From contig NBZP02000033.1 in assembly GCA_002236755.2 (NCBI GenBank), positions 1,364,262-1,428,261 of the forward strand: a DNA stretch of 64,000 nt, written 5' to 3'. The notes beneath the pieces are model-generated. The model was not told the DNA's origin. It made no database searches and saw nothing but the letters and a program-made list of their open reading frames with translations. This DNA is from Dothistroma septosporum (taxonomy: Eukaryota > Ascomycota > Dothideomycetes > Mycosphaerellales > Mycosphaerellaceae). This document shows, piece after piece, positions 50,386-61,579 of this stretch (position 1 is its first letter; each line of letters opens with the position of its first letter). Both the position numbers and the translations under genes were made by a program.

Positions 50386-50853
50386 ATAGGCGTAAAATTC
50401 ATGCCATGAAGTGAAATGAATACTTATAACTGAGTACTCACGACCTCTCACACAGTTGACGATCCCAAGGCTTACCACGGGAATACTCCAAACCGATGAA
50501 AAGAGATGGTGAAGTGGGTGGTGCGAGTGCAGGCCAAAGCCGTGTGCCAAAGCAAGTCATGTAGACACCCAAAAGGGGGATGACCACCTCGATATCCAGT
50601 GGCAACGACCAGGAATCCAATTCATAGAAATTGACACCGTCAAGATGGCGAATGGTATACGTCGTGTTGAGACGTGAAGGGAACAGAGCGCCCATAGCAT
50701 CGAGATGACGCTCGAGTCTGACGGGAAAGTCTTGTGGTCACCTGCCCTGATGCGTCGTATATCTATTACCACGCGACTTCATGAGCACGGTCGTTCGGTG
50801 AGTGCTAGCGCTGGTCGTGGTAGTCGCTGCTGGCGGGTGTGTTGGCTCCCTCA
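50386..50853. other. Intergenic, convergent 3' flanks
   Basis: 468 bases between LHS1 and the PBP-like gene. Minus-strand ORFs (50695-50438 and 50772-50557) have hydrophobic bits but no family; not called. Confidence 0.4.
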
Positions 50854-51861
50854 TCAGGTGGGGACGAGTCTGTCCTCTTCCGCAAATTCTTCCTGCGCTG
50901 CGATAGTAAAGAGAGGCTTGCCAATCTTCCAGTCTCGGCCATGATTGTGTATGATTTCTTGTGCTCTGCCTTGATGCAGCCATGCGGCAAACTTAGCTGC
51001 AGCAGAGTTCTCTTGGCACCACTTTTTGGCAGCATCGCCTCGAACCAAAGCTGCGCATGGGTTCAACAACTCTGGTCCGCCTTCGATGTGCACCTTGAGA
51101 GATGGTATCACCCCGTCCTCCTTCGCAGTGAGGAAGGTCGCGCGATCGCTCAGCAGGTACGCCCCTTCTGCCTCTGCGCAAAGCAAGGCCTCGTATGGCG
51201 AAGCAGCATGAGTCTTGATCCAAGTGCTATCTTGATCGACGCCGCCAGCAGTTTTCCACAGCGCTTGCTCTTTGCAATAGGTGGCAGAGCCGTCGCCACG
51301 AGTATGGAAGATCAGCTGATGCGACCGGTGCTGGTCAGCTGCTCCCACGGCGTTCCGCCGTGCGATTGAGCGTAGGCCCTCAGCAACCGTTCGGCCCTCG
51401 AGTTCGCTCTCGGGGCCCACCAATACGAAATGATCATTGAATGCCCTACATGCCCTTACCGCCCAACCTTCTTCTATCGCCAAGTTTTCGTTCTCTGGTT
51501 CGTAGGTCAACGCCAGCTGCACGACGTCGGCAAGTAAGGCCAGCTGTGAGTAACGGCTGTGGTTGGCGACCCACGCTATTCTGAAGTTGTTGCCATGCTC
51601 ACGGATGTAGGTCTCGCATAGCATCCTCAGAAGTCCAGTAAAGCCCGCGCCGCCGTTGCCTATCCTGAAGCTCACGGGATGTGCACGTTCGCCGTACACT
51701 TCTCGATCCACGGTACTGAACAGTCGTGATCCGGCGGGGCCATGGTCTTGCTCTAGCAAGCATGTCTTGTGATATCGTGATACCCACGGGTCAGTGACAG
51801 ATACTCGTGGCGGCAGATTGCTGGTATCCAGAAGCCCGGACTCGTTGGCAGCGGCGGCCAT
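50854..51861 (-). CDS. PBP-like (type 2 periplasmic-binding) fungal protein
   Basis: 335 aa, one exon. The fold is recognised by RIGNGGAGFTGLLRMLCETYI near residue 65, AIEEGWAVRACRAFNDHFVLVGPESE (anion-binding region), a HTRGDGSATYCKEQALW block (the DxGSG-like ligand loop), AEGAYLLSDRATFLTA and the closing VHIEGGPELLNPCAALV. These match fungal PBP-domain proteins related to bacterial tungstate/molybdate-binding TupA-like proteins. There is no signal peptide and no ABC partner in view, so a soluble ligand-binding or enzyme-like role is possible. Ligand unknown; possibly of old bacterial origin (inference). Confidence 0.8.
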   Translation of the reverse strand: MAAAANESGLLDTSNLPPRVSVTDPWVSRYHKTCLLEQDHGPAGSRLFSTVDREVYGERAHPVSFRIGNGGAGFTGLLRMLCETYIREHGNNFRIAWVANHSRYSQLALLADVVQLALTYEPENENLAIEEGWAVRACRAFNDHFVLVGPESELEGRTVAEGLRSIARRNAVGAADQHRSHQLIFHTRGDGSATYCKEQALWKTAGGVDQDSTWIKTHAASPYEALLCAEAEGAYLLSDRATFLTAKEDGVIPSLKVHIEGGPELLNPCAALVRGDAAKKWCQENSAAAKFAAWLHQGRAQEIIHNHGRDWKIGKPLFTIAAQEEFAEEDRLVPT

Positions 51862-52091
51862 GCTCCACTCTGTAGCGTTCTCAAGCGATTGAGTTGCACG
51901 AAGAAGGGCTGTTGAGATGTCTGTATTGAAACACTATTGCTACATCTGCTGAAGCCGAAGAGCGATACAGCTCGGCCCTCAGCCAAAGTCACTCCCAAAT
52001 CAAAGCCCGACGCCGGTCCGCCGCCAGCTCGCTTGCTTTTTGCCGGCGAAGACTCCACTTGCGCCTTGCTATGCAGATCATCAGACATCTT
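51862..52091. other. Short intergenic
   Basis: 230 bases between the PBP-like start and the RVB2 stop, both minus strand. Nothing seen. Confidence 0.3.
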
Positions 52092-53562
52092 TCAGACTTC
52101 CATTGCATCCCCATTGCTTATGCCATGTGCGCCAGCTCCCAGAGTCACGCCACCGTCCTCACCAATGAACCTCCTCTCGAACTCCGACACAAAACGTACG
52201 CTTCTGGTCGGGTCGTAGAACAACTGGAAAGACCGCTGCACATCTCCAATCTCAACCTCCTTTGCCCTCCGCTTCTGCGATAGGAGGTGCGATGTCGTAA
52301 TGAGGTTACTGGCATACCGCAGGCCGGCTTCTTGGCCGATTTTGGTAAGAAGAGCCAGTGCATCCGGTGACACATCAAGCTCTTCTTCTTGGGCACGCAG
52401 AGATAGGATCTGCCTGATCTCGTCGCCTTGGTACGGTTGCGTGGAAATAATGACCACGCGGTCCAGGAAATCAAGTGGCAAGCCGTGCGGACTTTTATAG
52501 CTGGTGCCTCGGATAGTTGTTGATCCACGGTTGGAAGCCATGATGACGATTGGAGCCAGCTCGTCCTCGAGGGCGCGGTTGATGAAGCTGAAGCATTCGA
52601 TGTCCAGCATGTGCACCTCATCAATGAATAGCACACCAGGCACAATTTCGGCCTTGCCTTCCTCTTTCCACTCTGCGACCTTGGTGTTTATCTGCTCCCT
52701 AACCTCAGATCGGATCTCGCCCGTGTCGCCGGAGAATAACGCAAGGAATCCTTGCGTCCGGCTGTTGATCACATCGATCTCGTGTAAGGAGACTGTATGG
52801 ACCGTCTCTCGTCGAACTTGCAGTTCGCCATCTGGACACTGTAAGAACTTCGCATCGGCTCCCACAGCATCGTAGTCTCGACTTCTCGTATAGCTTCGTC
52901 CCAGCTTCGTGATCCTGCCGCTGGCCTTGTCGATGCTGACGATATCGCCAGCCATCACCTTCTCTTTCGTCATGCTGTCAATCATACGCGTACCCATGTC
53001 GTATAAAGTTTCCATGTCCGTCGTCTTGAGAGTTAGCTTCCCACTCTTGTTGTTGCCAGTGACAGATCTGTCGATTTGAATCTCCACGACCTCTCCCTCG
53101 ATGACCTCGCTCTCCTCTCGTATCCGCACTCCGATGGATTTCCTGAAAGCCTGCTCCAATGCCTCCGTCTTGCTCATTTCAAGACTGAAGATCTCGGATG
53201 AAGCCAGCATCGTGAACGGTACATCCTCTCCCAAACCCTTGCTCATGCCTATCGCGATGGCGGTCTTCCCTGTGCTCGGAGGCCCAGAGATCAGCACAGC
53301 ACGTCCTGCGATCTTGCCCTCCTTCACCATTTGTAATATGACACTGGCAGCCTTGCGCGCCTGCAACTGCCCAACCAAGCCATCTGCTGCGGGCTTCGGC
53401 GTAAGAGTGTCTGGCGTGACGCCGAGTCCATGGACGTGTGAATGCGCTGCTATCAGATTGAGTCCTTGACGCTCTTTCGAGTCGGTGACGGTTGTTATAG
53501 GCTATCTTGTCGTTAGCGAACGTTCTTGCCGTTTCGACGAGAATTGAGCATACCGCCGCCAT
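52092..53562 (-). CDS. RVB2: RuvB-like AAA+ ATPase 2 (reptin)
   Basis: Subunit of INO80, SWR1 and R2TP complexes, forming hetero-hexamers with RVB1. Exons 53562-53554 (MAA) and 53501-52092 over a 52-nt GTATGC...GATAG intron with a GCTAAC branch site; product 472 aa against 471 in yeast. N-terminus MAAPITTVTDSKERQGLNLIAAHS is family-typical. Walker A GPPSTGKTA lies near residue 76, the insertion domain follows (EVVEIQIDRSVTG), Walker B VLFIDEVHMLD is near 294-303, sensor 1 ASNRG comes next, and the C-terminal lid has GLRYASNLITTSH. The small first exon of three codons is easily missed. Divergent from a coiled-coil gene. Confidence 0.95.
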
Positions 53563-54005
53563 TGTGTCGACCTTTTCGCTGTGTGTTCGTGCAATGTCTG
53601 GTGATCAGATGACCTATTGTTTCACAGTGGTCAAGCTGGATTTTTGCGCGAACAATTGGCAGGGCAAGAATGTTGAGAAATAGGCAAGTGCTGGCAGAGG
53701 CGAGCGAATTGAGAAAGTACAGCTTTGACCGGCAGGAGCTCAGTCGCGCCTGAATGTTTCGCGTCCTTGAGTACGACTTCTGTCTCTGTCCTGATGCTCT
53801 CCGCAACTTCCCCACCAGAGTATCCTTGGACGTGCCTTGCTCAACTCTAATCACTCGCGCAAATCAACCTCGACACGGACACTCGAGAAGTGACTTCCAT
53901 CCCCACGAAACGACACCAGACTCTGCAGTACGTGCATAAGTTGTGGCGCGCATACTGCGTTCTTCGATTTTCGATGAAACACCAATACTGTCCACGGTCC
54001 AAGTG
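53563..54005. promoter_or_regulatory. Shared upstream region RVB2 / coiled-coil gene
   Basis: 443 bases between divergent starts, likely holding both promoters. An in-frame GTG at 53943 is not used as a start. No motif defended. Confidence 0.35.
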
Positions 54006-55925
54006 ATGGCTTCTCACGCCGCTGCGGGCGACCCGCGTGTGCGCTGCAACCACGATCCGCGTCCACTCACGTCTAAGGACGATGATAGCCGTAAGCGGCA
54101 AGCTAGTCAGTCCCCAGCTGGTGTTGACAAGCCTGTGATCAAGAAACCCAACCAGACCGGTCACCCATTACCATCAATCGGCAATCACGCTCACCAGTCC
54201 TCCACCAACGTCAGTGATCCGCGTCGCTCCAACGCCAACTCACCTGCTGGCAGCCGTCGCAACTCGACCTCGCTCAACACGAACGGCATCCATGGCACTT
54301 CCAACGGCTCCAGGCATCGTCATGGATCGAACGGGTTGGCTTCAGCGAGTCGACCTCTGGCTGGCAGTGATGACTCGACACCACAGTCCTCGACCGCGCC
54401 TGTTGCCTTCATGAGTAGTGGCGCTCCCCAGCCGACAAGTGATCCCTCTGAACTCCACGCTTCCATCTTCAATGCCCTCATGGGTGTTTCGGACCAAGCT
54501 TCCGAGCTGGCTCTGAACAAGATCGCGTTCAATGAAGCGGATTATGCTTTACGCAAGGCCCAGCGCGAATACAGTTTGGCGGAGAAGCAGTTTGCAATGT
54601 TTCCAGCCATCAAGGAGCAGAAGACTACTGCCAATATGACCGCGCAGAAGCGCTACGACGAGGCGCACAGGTTACTGCAGCAGGCCAAACTGGAGCAGCA
54701 GACGCTCGTCGGCGCCGCCGCATCTGCCATCGCCAGTATGCAGCCAGCACCAGGCTCACGTACCGACCAGGGCTCACGCGCTGAGTCCAACGAAATCGAG
54801 AACCTGGCAACTCTGAGTACGCAGGCACAATCCAAAGCTGCAGTCCTGGACAGCAAGATCGCTTCGTTGACGAAGCGTCTCGACGACGCGCTCGCTAACC
54901 AACAAGACTCCAAGGCGCTGCAGCACACCACCGACCAGCTCGCGGCACTTGAGCGGCGCGTGAATGAGGCGCACGCTTTGGCGCAGGGCGCACAAGTTCC
55001 GGCACCGCAGCAATCCCCGGCAATGACTGATACCGGCGAGCTGACGGAGCTGAAGCAGCGCATTGACGAGCTGGAGGAGAGCCAGAACGACCAGATGACT
55101 CTCCTCGAGAAGCATGCTGACAACAAGGTCACTGAGGTCTCTCAGTGGGTGGGAATAGAGATCCACAACTTGAAAGCAAACATCAACGAAGCGAACGCGG
55201 CCCAGCACTCGAACGCGCAGACTATCGACGGGTGTCTGAGCTCCGTTGACAGCCTCCGAGCAAGTTTCGAGGAATATGTATCGCAGGGCGTGCCAGGTAA
55301 GGCGCTTGCAGACTTCCAACAGACTATTGACGCTCTCGCTGCCAAAGTCAATATCCTGGGATCGAGGAAGCAGTCTCCTCCTGCTTCTGGTATGGATATG
55401 GCTCTCGATCCGAGCAACCCACTCGGACTCGTACCCTTCAAGCCGATCTTTCCGAAAGCCAAGCCGACGCAGCCATCCCCTCCCAAGCCAACGATGGAAA
55501 CTCTCAAAGAGCGTCCGGCTTTAGGCGTCAATTGGAACGACTGGATCGAATCGCACATCGGAGCCTTGCTGCACAAGACCGATCACCACGAAATGCGACT
55601 CAACAACACGACCACAGATACACTCTACGACGCGATCATGAAGGTCATGAAGGAGAGGTATAACAAGGAGTACCCTGACTTGGTGAATTGGGCTGGTACC
55701 GTGCAGGAGATCAAGGCTGTCCACGACATGAACGTTGGACAGCTTCGCACCGATGTGACATCGCTGAGTGTTCGAGTCGATGTTCACGAAGGCGCTGTCC
55801 TTCAAGGCCAGCAGACACTCACCAAGATCAAAAATGAGTTCCATGTCATGCAGCAGGACGTTATGCAGCTGCAAGGTGCGCAGCAGAACGCTCTGGAGAG
55901 AGCACTCAACAACGCAACTTCTTGA
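54006..55925 (+). CDS. Long coiled-coil protein, unrecognised
   Basis: 639 aa, one exon, from ATG 54006 (the upstream frame opens only with a GTG). Residues 1-135 are disordered and Ser/Asn-rich. From about 150 to 460 the sequence is heptad-like helix with very few Gly or Pro (EADYALRKAQREYSLAEKQF, KRYDEAHRLLQQAKLEQQT, TDQLAALERRVNEAHALAQ), a long coiled coil. After a Pro-rich hinge (about 475-505) a second helical part ends in NEFHVMQQDVMQLQGAQQN. No known family. Such proteins often act as scaffolds, but that is a guess. Confidence 0.72.
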   Translation: MASHAAAGDPRVRCNHDPRPLTSKDDDSRKRQASQSPAGVDKPVIKKPNQTGHPLPSIGNHAHQSSTNVSDPRRSNANSPAGSRRNSTSLNTNGIHGTSNGSRHRHGSNGLASASRPLAGSDDSTPQSSTAPVAFMSSGAPQPTSDPSELHASIFNALMGVSDQASELALNKIAFNEADYALRKAQREYSLAEKQFAMFPAIKEQKTTANMTAQKRYDEAHRLLQQAKLEQQTLVGAAASAIASMQPAPGSRTDQGSRAESNEIENLATLSTQAQSKAAVLDSKIASLTKRLDDALANQQDSKALQHTTDQLAALERRVNEAHALAQGAQVPAPQQSPAMTDTGELTELKQRIDELEESQNDQMTLLEKHADNKVTEVSQWVGIEIHNLKANINEANAAQHSNAQTIDGCLSSVDSLRASFEEYVSQGVPGKALADFQQTIDALAAKVNILGSRKQSPPASGMDMALDPSNPLGLVPFKPIFPKAKPTQPSPPKPTMETLKERPALGVNWNDWIESHIGALLHKTDHHEMRLNNTTTDTLYDAIMKVMKERYNKEYPDLVNWAGTVQEIKAVHDMNVGQLRTDVTSLSVRVDVHEGAVLQGQQTLTKIKNEFHVMQQDVMQLQGAQQNALERALNNATS

Positions 55926-56358
55926 TCGTTTGGGTGACAGTGCTTGTGGCTTCATTTTGTGCACAGGGTTGACAAGGCGTCCTTATACGAGTGCAAACGA
56001 GAGATACCCCATAAGCGATGAGCGAACTAAGGCGTTTGGAGATTGCGTGAGAAGGGAGCAACGGGACAGCGACAGACGTTTGTACATAGGACCACAGAGA
56101 CCACGAAAAGCAGCTGAACGCTACGTAATCACGAACAATGTCCATTCAGATAGGACGTGAACAGTACAGAGCAATTGCGATCGTCTCGCGCATGTGACCT
56201 ATGCAATGATGGTCAGTCGCGATCAGCTTTAGCTAGCGTGTTTTAGTGATCTGCAGTCGGAACCTTCTTCGATAGCTCTTCCTCGACCAAGCCCTTAACG
56301 TTTACTTCAACTTTCGAGGCACAACCTCTTGCCTCGCATCTCGCGGTAGCATTCCATC
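55926..56358. other. Intergenic 433 bp
   Basis: Between two plus-strand genes. Contains the SWC5 promoter. Nothing else seen. Confidence 0.35.
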
Positions 56359-57396
56359 ATGGCTCGAGATCGATACATGAGCAAGATCGTCGAGCCAGAG
56401 CCAGAGCCAGAGCCACCTGAAGAAGAAGTGGAAGAGTACAACGAAAACGAGGATAAAGACTTTGCGCCGGAAGAAGCCAACGACGACGAGAATGTTTCGT
56501 CCTCGTCCGAGGATGAGGATGAAGCAGGCACCACCAAGCCTGCAGCTAAGAAGAGCGGCAAGCGTAAGACAGTCGTTGCAGACGGCGCGCTCGATTCTGG
56601 CGACGAGGCAACCATTAAAGAGCGGAAACGCAAAAGACGGAGAAAGGATGAAGGTCCAGACAACGAAGACTCCGGCGGCGAAGGTGGCCTCATACGGACA
56701 AGAGCGCAAAGAGTAGCAGAGAAGGAGGAACGCAAGAATCGCAAACGGGCACGAGATGGCGAAGTCACGATTGACGTAAACGCATTATGGGCAGACCTCA
56801 GTAGCATGCCCATAGGCCGGAACACGATCCATTCACCCGGGACGGAGGACCACACGATTGACATTGACGACGAGACCAACAAAGAGAACGCTCCAGCGTC
56901 ATCAGAGGATATGATTACGATAAAACGGCGCATCGAATACGCCGGCGAAATCACCATTGTCACAGACAGCGTTCCCCGCTCCTCCAAAGAAGCGAAACAA
57001 TATCTCGCCGAACACCCGGAACTGGACCCTTCCAACACTACAGTGTCAGACTCAATAGGTCTACAAAAGCCTCTCAAACGCCCCTCCATGTTCGAGCCGA
57101 ACCCAACAGGATTGGTAAAAGGTGTTGCATCAGAGAAGTTACGGCTCAAAGCTCCCACAAGGCTGGATGTGCTAATGGCGGAGAAGCGGGCGGAGGAGAA
57201 GCATAAGGCGCAGAAGATGAGTACGGTGCAAAAAAGTCAGTTAGATTGGAAGGGATTCGTGGATCAGGAAGGTCTGAGGGATGAGTTGGACGAGTATGGG
57301 AAGAGTCGGAGGGGTTTCCTGGCGAGAGAGGCGTTCTTGGATCGTGCTGCTGGGGCGAGAGAGCAGGCAGCGAGGGATGCGAGACTGAAACTGTAG
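56359..57396 (+). CDS. SWC5: SWR1-complex subunit SWC5 (BCNT-C domain)
   Basis: Subunit of the SWR1 remodeller, which swaps H2A for H2A.Z in nucleosomes. 345 aa, one exon. The N-terminus is strongly acidic (EPEPEPEPPEEEVEEYNENED), suited to histone contact, then basic nuclear-localisation clusters (KRKRRRK) and the RTRAQRVAEKEERKNRK block. The middle DVNALWADLSSMP is a conserved Swc5/Cfdp1 patch. The BCNT-C domain at about residues 288-335 reads KSQLDWKGFVDQEGLRDELD, then KSRRGFLAREAFLDR. It ends in an Ala/Arg-rich helix. Length and order fit the Cfdp1/Swc5 family. Confidence 0.87.
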   Translation: MARDRYMSKIVEPEPEPEPPEEEVEEYNENEDKDFAPEEANDDENVSSSSEDEDEAGTTKPAAKKSGKRKTVVADGALDSGDEATIKERKRKRRRKDEGPDNEDSGGEGGLIRTRAQRVAEKEERKNRKRARDGEVTIDVNALWADLSSMPIGRNTIHSPGTEDHTIDIDDETNKENAPASSEDMITIKRRIEYAGEITIVTDSVPRSSKEAKQYLAEHPELDPSNTTVSDSIGLQKPLKRPSMFEPNPTGLVKGVASEKLRLKAPTRLDVLMAEKRAEEKHKAQKMSTVQKSQLDWKGFVDQEGLRDELDEYGKSRRGFLAREAFLDRAAGAREQAARDARLKL

Positions 57397-57803
57397 TGTC
57401 AGATAATGTTGTGATGGCGTTGGGGTCGTTGGATGACATGAGATGCGCGTGGTCATGCAAGGAAGACCAGATGCATTATTGATACCAAGACTCTTATCAC
57501 TGAAGCAGCGTACCAAGGTGTTGTGGTCATTGCGAGCGTGCGAACGTCATCTGTCGCTGTCTGATTTGGGGTTTATCATGGCAGAGGCGTCACATACTGC
57601 CTCAGGTCTACAACACGCCAAAGTCTCGCGCGTGAAAAGCGCTGTACAGCAGGCACAGCTTCCATACCCGACCTGCCTAAGGGTAGGTGGAGCCAGCGAG
57701 CCCCATTGCAGGCACAGCCAAAAGTGAACTGCGTGCCACAAGCACAACTAAACACCGTTCCATCCATGCAAGGCGCTAGCCTATTCGTTGACCGTCGACT
57801 CGT
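57397..57803. other. Intergenic, convergent 3' flanks
   Basis: 407 bases between SWC5 and RPS5. Nothing recognised. Confidence 0.35.
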
Positions 57804-58636
57804 CTATCTGTTGCTCTTGGCCACACGCTCCAGCTCGTCCTTCTTCTTGATGGCGTAGCTGTTGCTGCTACCCTTGGCAGCGTTGATGAGCTCTTCCGCC
57901 AAGCATTCGGCGATGCTCTTGATGTTGCGGAAAGCTGCCTCCCGGGCACCGATGGTAAGGAGGGCGATGGCCTGGTTGACGCGGCGGAGTGGGGACACAT
58001 CGACGGCTTGACGACGGACGGTACCTGCGCTACCGATACGGGTGGAGTCTTCGCGGGGACCACAGTTGACGATAGCGTCGACAGCGATCTGAATGGGATT
58101 CTGGTCGGTCATGATGTGGACCTGGAGAAGGTGTTAACACGACTGTTCGTATGGAGCGATGAATGTATCGTGGACGCACAATCTCGAAGGCGTGAGCCAC
58201 AATGCGGACAGCCATGAGCTTCTTTCCGTTGTTGCGGCCGTTCATCATAAGCGAGTTGGTGAGACGCTCGATGATGGGGCATTGCGCCTTGCGGAAGCGC
58301 TTGACGGCGTAGCGGCCAGCGGAGTGGGAGATGTATACTGGCTGTCGGATCTGAATGTAGTCGCTGTGATGCCATATCGTCAGCCCAATGTGCTCTTATC
58401 TCAATATCCATGCGCCTGTGCTGTGTGTGCCCGCTCCGCACCGGTCCTCCCACCACCTCCAGGTCGGTATCTCGGGGGGTTTACTGGTGCACGTACGTGA
58501 GCGAAATGTCCCTGATCTCGACATCCTCGTAGCTCCACTTGTTGAACAGCTTGGTGCTGCCAATCTCAGCGGTAACATCCTTTGGCAGGACTGGGTAGGC
58601 CTGGACGGCCTCGACTTCGACCTCGCCGTCAGACAT
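57804..58636 (-). CDS. RPS5: 40S ribosomal protein S5 (uS7)
   Basis: Small-subunit head protein contacting mRNA and E-site tRNA. Exons 58636-58497, 58363-58180 and 58121-57804 over introns of 133 and 58 nt; product 213 aa. The sequence is almost the textbook uS7: AGRYAVKRFRKAQCPIIERL, NSLMMNGRNNGKKLMAVRI, MTDQNPIQIAVDAIVNCGPR, the RRQAVDVSPLRRVNQAIAL block and IKKKDELERVAKSNR at the end. The first intron joins SLT to DYIQIRQP with donor GTACGT at 58496. A further 5' UTR intron is possible, as in many fungal ribosomal-protein genes, but I cannot prove it. Confidence 0.96.
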
Positions 58637-59277
58637 GTTCGCGATCGACTGCTACTCCGGGTCCTGGATTGAGGAGGTTGGTGTAGGAGGAGATGAGTGG
58701 TGCGAGATGTGCTGCCGTGGTTAGTTGTGAAGTGCTGAAGTCGCCGCAATTGTGTGAAGCCGCCAGCAACGCCGAGAAGTCGTGCGCCTCGCCAAGAATC
58801 GAATTTGGGCGTTGCGTAGGACCTGTCACGCTAGATCGTCATCAGAATGGTGAGGTCGAACCTGCAACGCAGCGGGGAATCTCGGCGGTCTCGGCGGTTC
58901 ATTGCTGCCATCTACTGTACCTTACCATCGTCTCGTCGCACACACCCATCAGACCCGTCCGCTCGTGTTGCCCTGTCACGTGGCGAGCAGACGACTGAGC
59001 ACAAGTCTGCACACAACGAGTCTGAGTAGCTCGCGTTGGACTTTGTATTTAGATTTAGCACTGCGCTTCCTGCCGCCGCTCAGGACGCTCCTTTGTCGAT
59101 CACATCTTAGGTCTGACCATATACCGCGATCCCTCGTCTTCCTGCTCAGCTTGGTCAGGATTGGAGTTCCCAACGTCGACCGACTTATCATCTTGATCTT
59201 TGTACCAAGCATCGACGGCGTCGACAAAATACTCCAGCCGCCGCCTTGACGTCTCGAGACTGAGACAAACGCCATCA
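58637..59277. other. Intergenic 641 bp
   Basis: RPS5 promoter and 5' leader, and the former promoter of the monooxygenase relic. A duplicated GGCGGTCTCGGCGGTTC stretch lies near 58883. No gene. Confidence 0.35.
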
Positions 59278-60645
59278 TGGCTCACCGCAACAGCGGCAAC
59301 TGCGCCTCAAAGCCGCTGGATGTGCTCATTGTAAGCTCGCCCGCACACTCAATACTGATCAGATGTCCACAAGCTTCGTAGGTGGGAGGATCGTTGGGCG
59401 GATTGGTGGCGGGCATATCATTGAAGCGCAAAAGCCACAATGTGCGCGTTCTGGAGCAAGCCGAATCTTCCGAACGAGAAGGTCTGGCTGCAGGCATTGG
59501 CCTGTCTTTCCATGTCAAGACCTTTTTTGGAGGCTGAAGACCGACTAAATGATCGATCGTTGGGTGTTCCCGGCGAAGCATGCTATGTGCTGGATCGCAA
59601 CATGGACGCAGTACAAGCCACCAATTCCAACGAATCTGACCGCTTGGAACCCGGCTTACTACCGGGGACGAGCTAATTTTGATGGACATGCGAGCTCCTA
59701 CATGCCGGATCTGCCACAAATCAATGCTGATGGCAGGGAAGGGCAGGGTGTATTCATGACGGGAATAAAGTGACAAAAGCGGAGGACATCGACGGCGAGA
59801 TCACGGCCGTTGTGCAGGATTCGTAGAGTGGAAACATTGAGCACTACAACGGTGATATCTTGATCGCAGCAGATGGTGCGAAAAATCCGACATGCCGGCA
59901 GCTTAAACCCCGGTCTGGAATGTGAAGAGCCTGGCTATATAATCTGGCGCAGTATGTCGCTGATGTGATATGGCGACACACTATGTGTCTATGCTGACGC
60001 AGAAGCAGGTACAGTACCTACGAAAGATGTATCGAAGAAACTTCTCGACAAGGTCGAGAACAAACCCATGATTCGGCCCGGACAGCAATCGTTCTGCGTC
60101 ATGTAAGTCTGGCCAGACCATTCGGCGACAATGCTCACCCAGACTGATCTGCGTCAGATATACAATCCCGGGCGACGACGGCTCACTAAACCCTGAAGAA
60201 CGATATATCAACTTCGCCTGGTACTTCTGGTCCACTGAATTCTCCCTCCGCGACATCATGACGGACAGCGACGGTCACTACCACCGTTCTACGAGTTTCA
60301 TAGGCAAGCTTCGGCCAGAGATATGGAAGCCACCGCTGGCGCAAGCACATTGCCTCCTGCACCCAGAGCTGATCGAGCTGGTTGAGCATATCAAAGAGCC
60401 TTTCGGATCTGTCGTCAGCTCTGTTAGCGCTTCGAAGGCGGCCTCCTTGAAAAACGGCTCTTCCTCATTGGCGAAGCTTTGACGCAGTCGCAACCGAATA
60501 TCGGTATGGGGACGAGTCTTGCGGCTCTTGCCGCGATGACGTTGGTGGATGATGTGATCTGTCCGCCGGAGCAAAGCGAGCGCCTAAGTAAGGAGAGGGT
60601 AGCGGAGTGGGTAAGCGCTGAAGTTTGGAAGGCATCGTCGGTCTG
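59278..60645 (+). pseudogene. FAD-dependent monooxygenase relic
   Basis: Starts well: MAHRNSGNCASKPLDVLI, a 53-nt GTAAGC...CGTAG intron, then VGGSLGGLVAGISLKRKSHN, a Rossmann FAD-binding start with GxGxxG-like glycines, VRVLEQAESSERE and GLAAGIGLSF. Then frames break repeatedly: a stop at 59537, TAG within the VVQDS region, and family blocks scattered across frames. These blocks are GDILIAADGA (the DG motif), GYIIWRS, TIPGDDGSLNPEERYINFAW, SFIGKLRPEIWKPP and ALTQSQPNIGMGTSLAALAA (the second FAD-ribityl motif). Such enzymes hydroxylate aromatic or heterocyclic compounds. At least four disruptions, so clearly dead. The order of motifs is intact, so decay is by point changes, not rearrangement. 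Confidence 0.82.
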
Positions 60646-61579
60646 ACTCGTGGCCGAAAATAGGGTTCTATTTTTCGAGGTACTACTTTAAGCTGGTAGG
60701 CCTCCCATATTTACGTGTCGACTCTACTAGACGACTAACAAAACCTGCGGTACTGGCAGTACTGGTTCGGAAAGCGGAGACAGATCAGGACCGTATTGAG
60801 CAGATAGACCACGGCGTAGATACCGTGCGAACTTTTCACCTAGATCTGCTGCCCACATACATAGCTCCGGTAGTCATCCACATCCCAATTTCAGACACCA
60901 ATTATGTCAACTCTTGCCATCAACCAACCCATCGGCTTCCAAAACGAATCTGCCGCCTGCAACTCACATGCTCTCCAAGTGCGGAGCCGACAGCAGAGCC
61001 GCATGTGCCCGGCGACTGTGAGCCTGAAGAGGCGGGCGAACACCTCCAGCCGGCTGCAGCACTGCAGGCGGCGCTTCACAGACCGGCGATACGGTTGCCG
61101 AAACACCGACCATGCAGTTCTGACGCCCCTCGTACCTGGCAGTAGTGATGACGACTTGCCATTCATAGACTTTCCCGTGGTCGGATCACTCGTTCTGGGC
61201 GTCCAGCTAACCATCCGCTGGTCACATGGCCGGGACGTGGCTTCTCTGTGAGATCCCCGCCGAGCGGACATTCCGGTCAGTGGCACGATGGACCGCACAC
61301 AAGTATGAGGGCAAGGTGAAATGACGGGCAAGCAATGTGACCGAGACAGAATGAGAGGGCATGTACTGTCTCCAAGATCATTTGATTTGATGTTGAGACT
61401 ATGAGCTATGGGACAGCTGACGCTTCTATCTGAACAAACGGAAAAGCAACATCGCTAGTATGTGGTCTCACCCAACGAGCCGTTAAGATACGGAAACATG
61501 GAAAACGCCGGTCGACATGCGTGTGCCAACGATAATGTGTAGTGTGGTGAGGGTATCGAGTGGTGCTGCTGTTTTGCAG
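60646..61579. other. Intergenic 934 bp
   Basis: Between the monooxygenase relic and the bZIP 3' end. A plus ORF at 60904-61251 (115 codons) has no recognised domain and overlaps open frames in other phases; not called. Confidence 0.4.

Noticed and set aside
50438..50772. Minus-strand ORFs downstream of LHS1 with hydrophobic segments
   Set aside because: No family motif, overlap in two frames and sit in the 3' flank of LHS1; not enough to call a gene.
60904..61251. 115-codon plus-strand ORF
   Set aside because: No domain, and equally long ORFs in other frames over the same bases.
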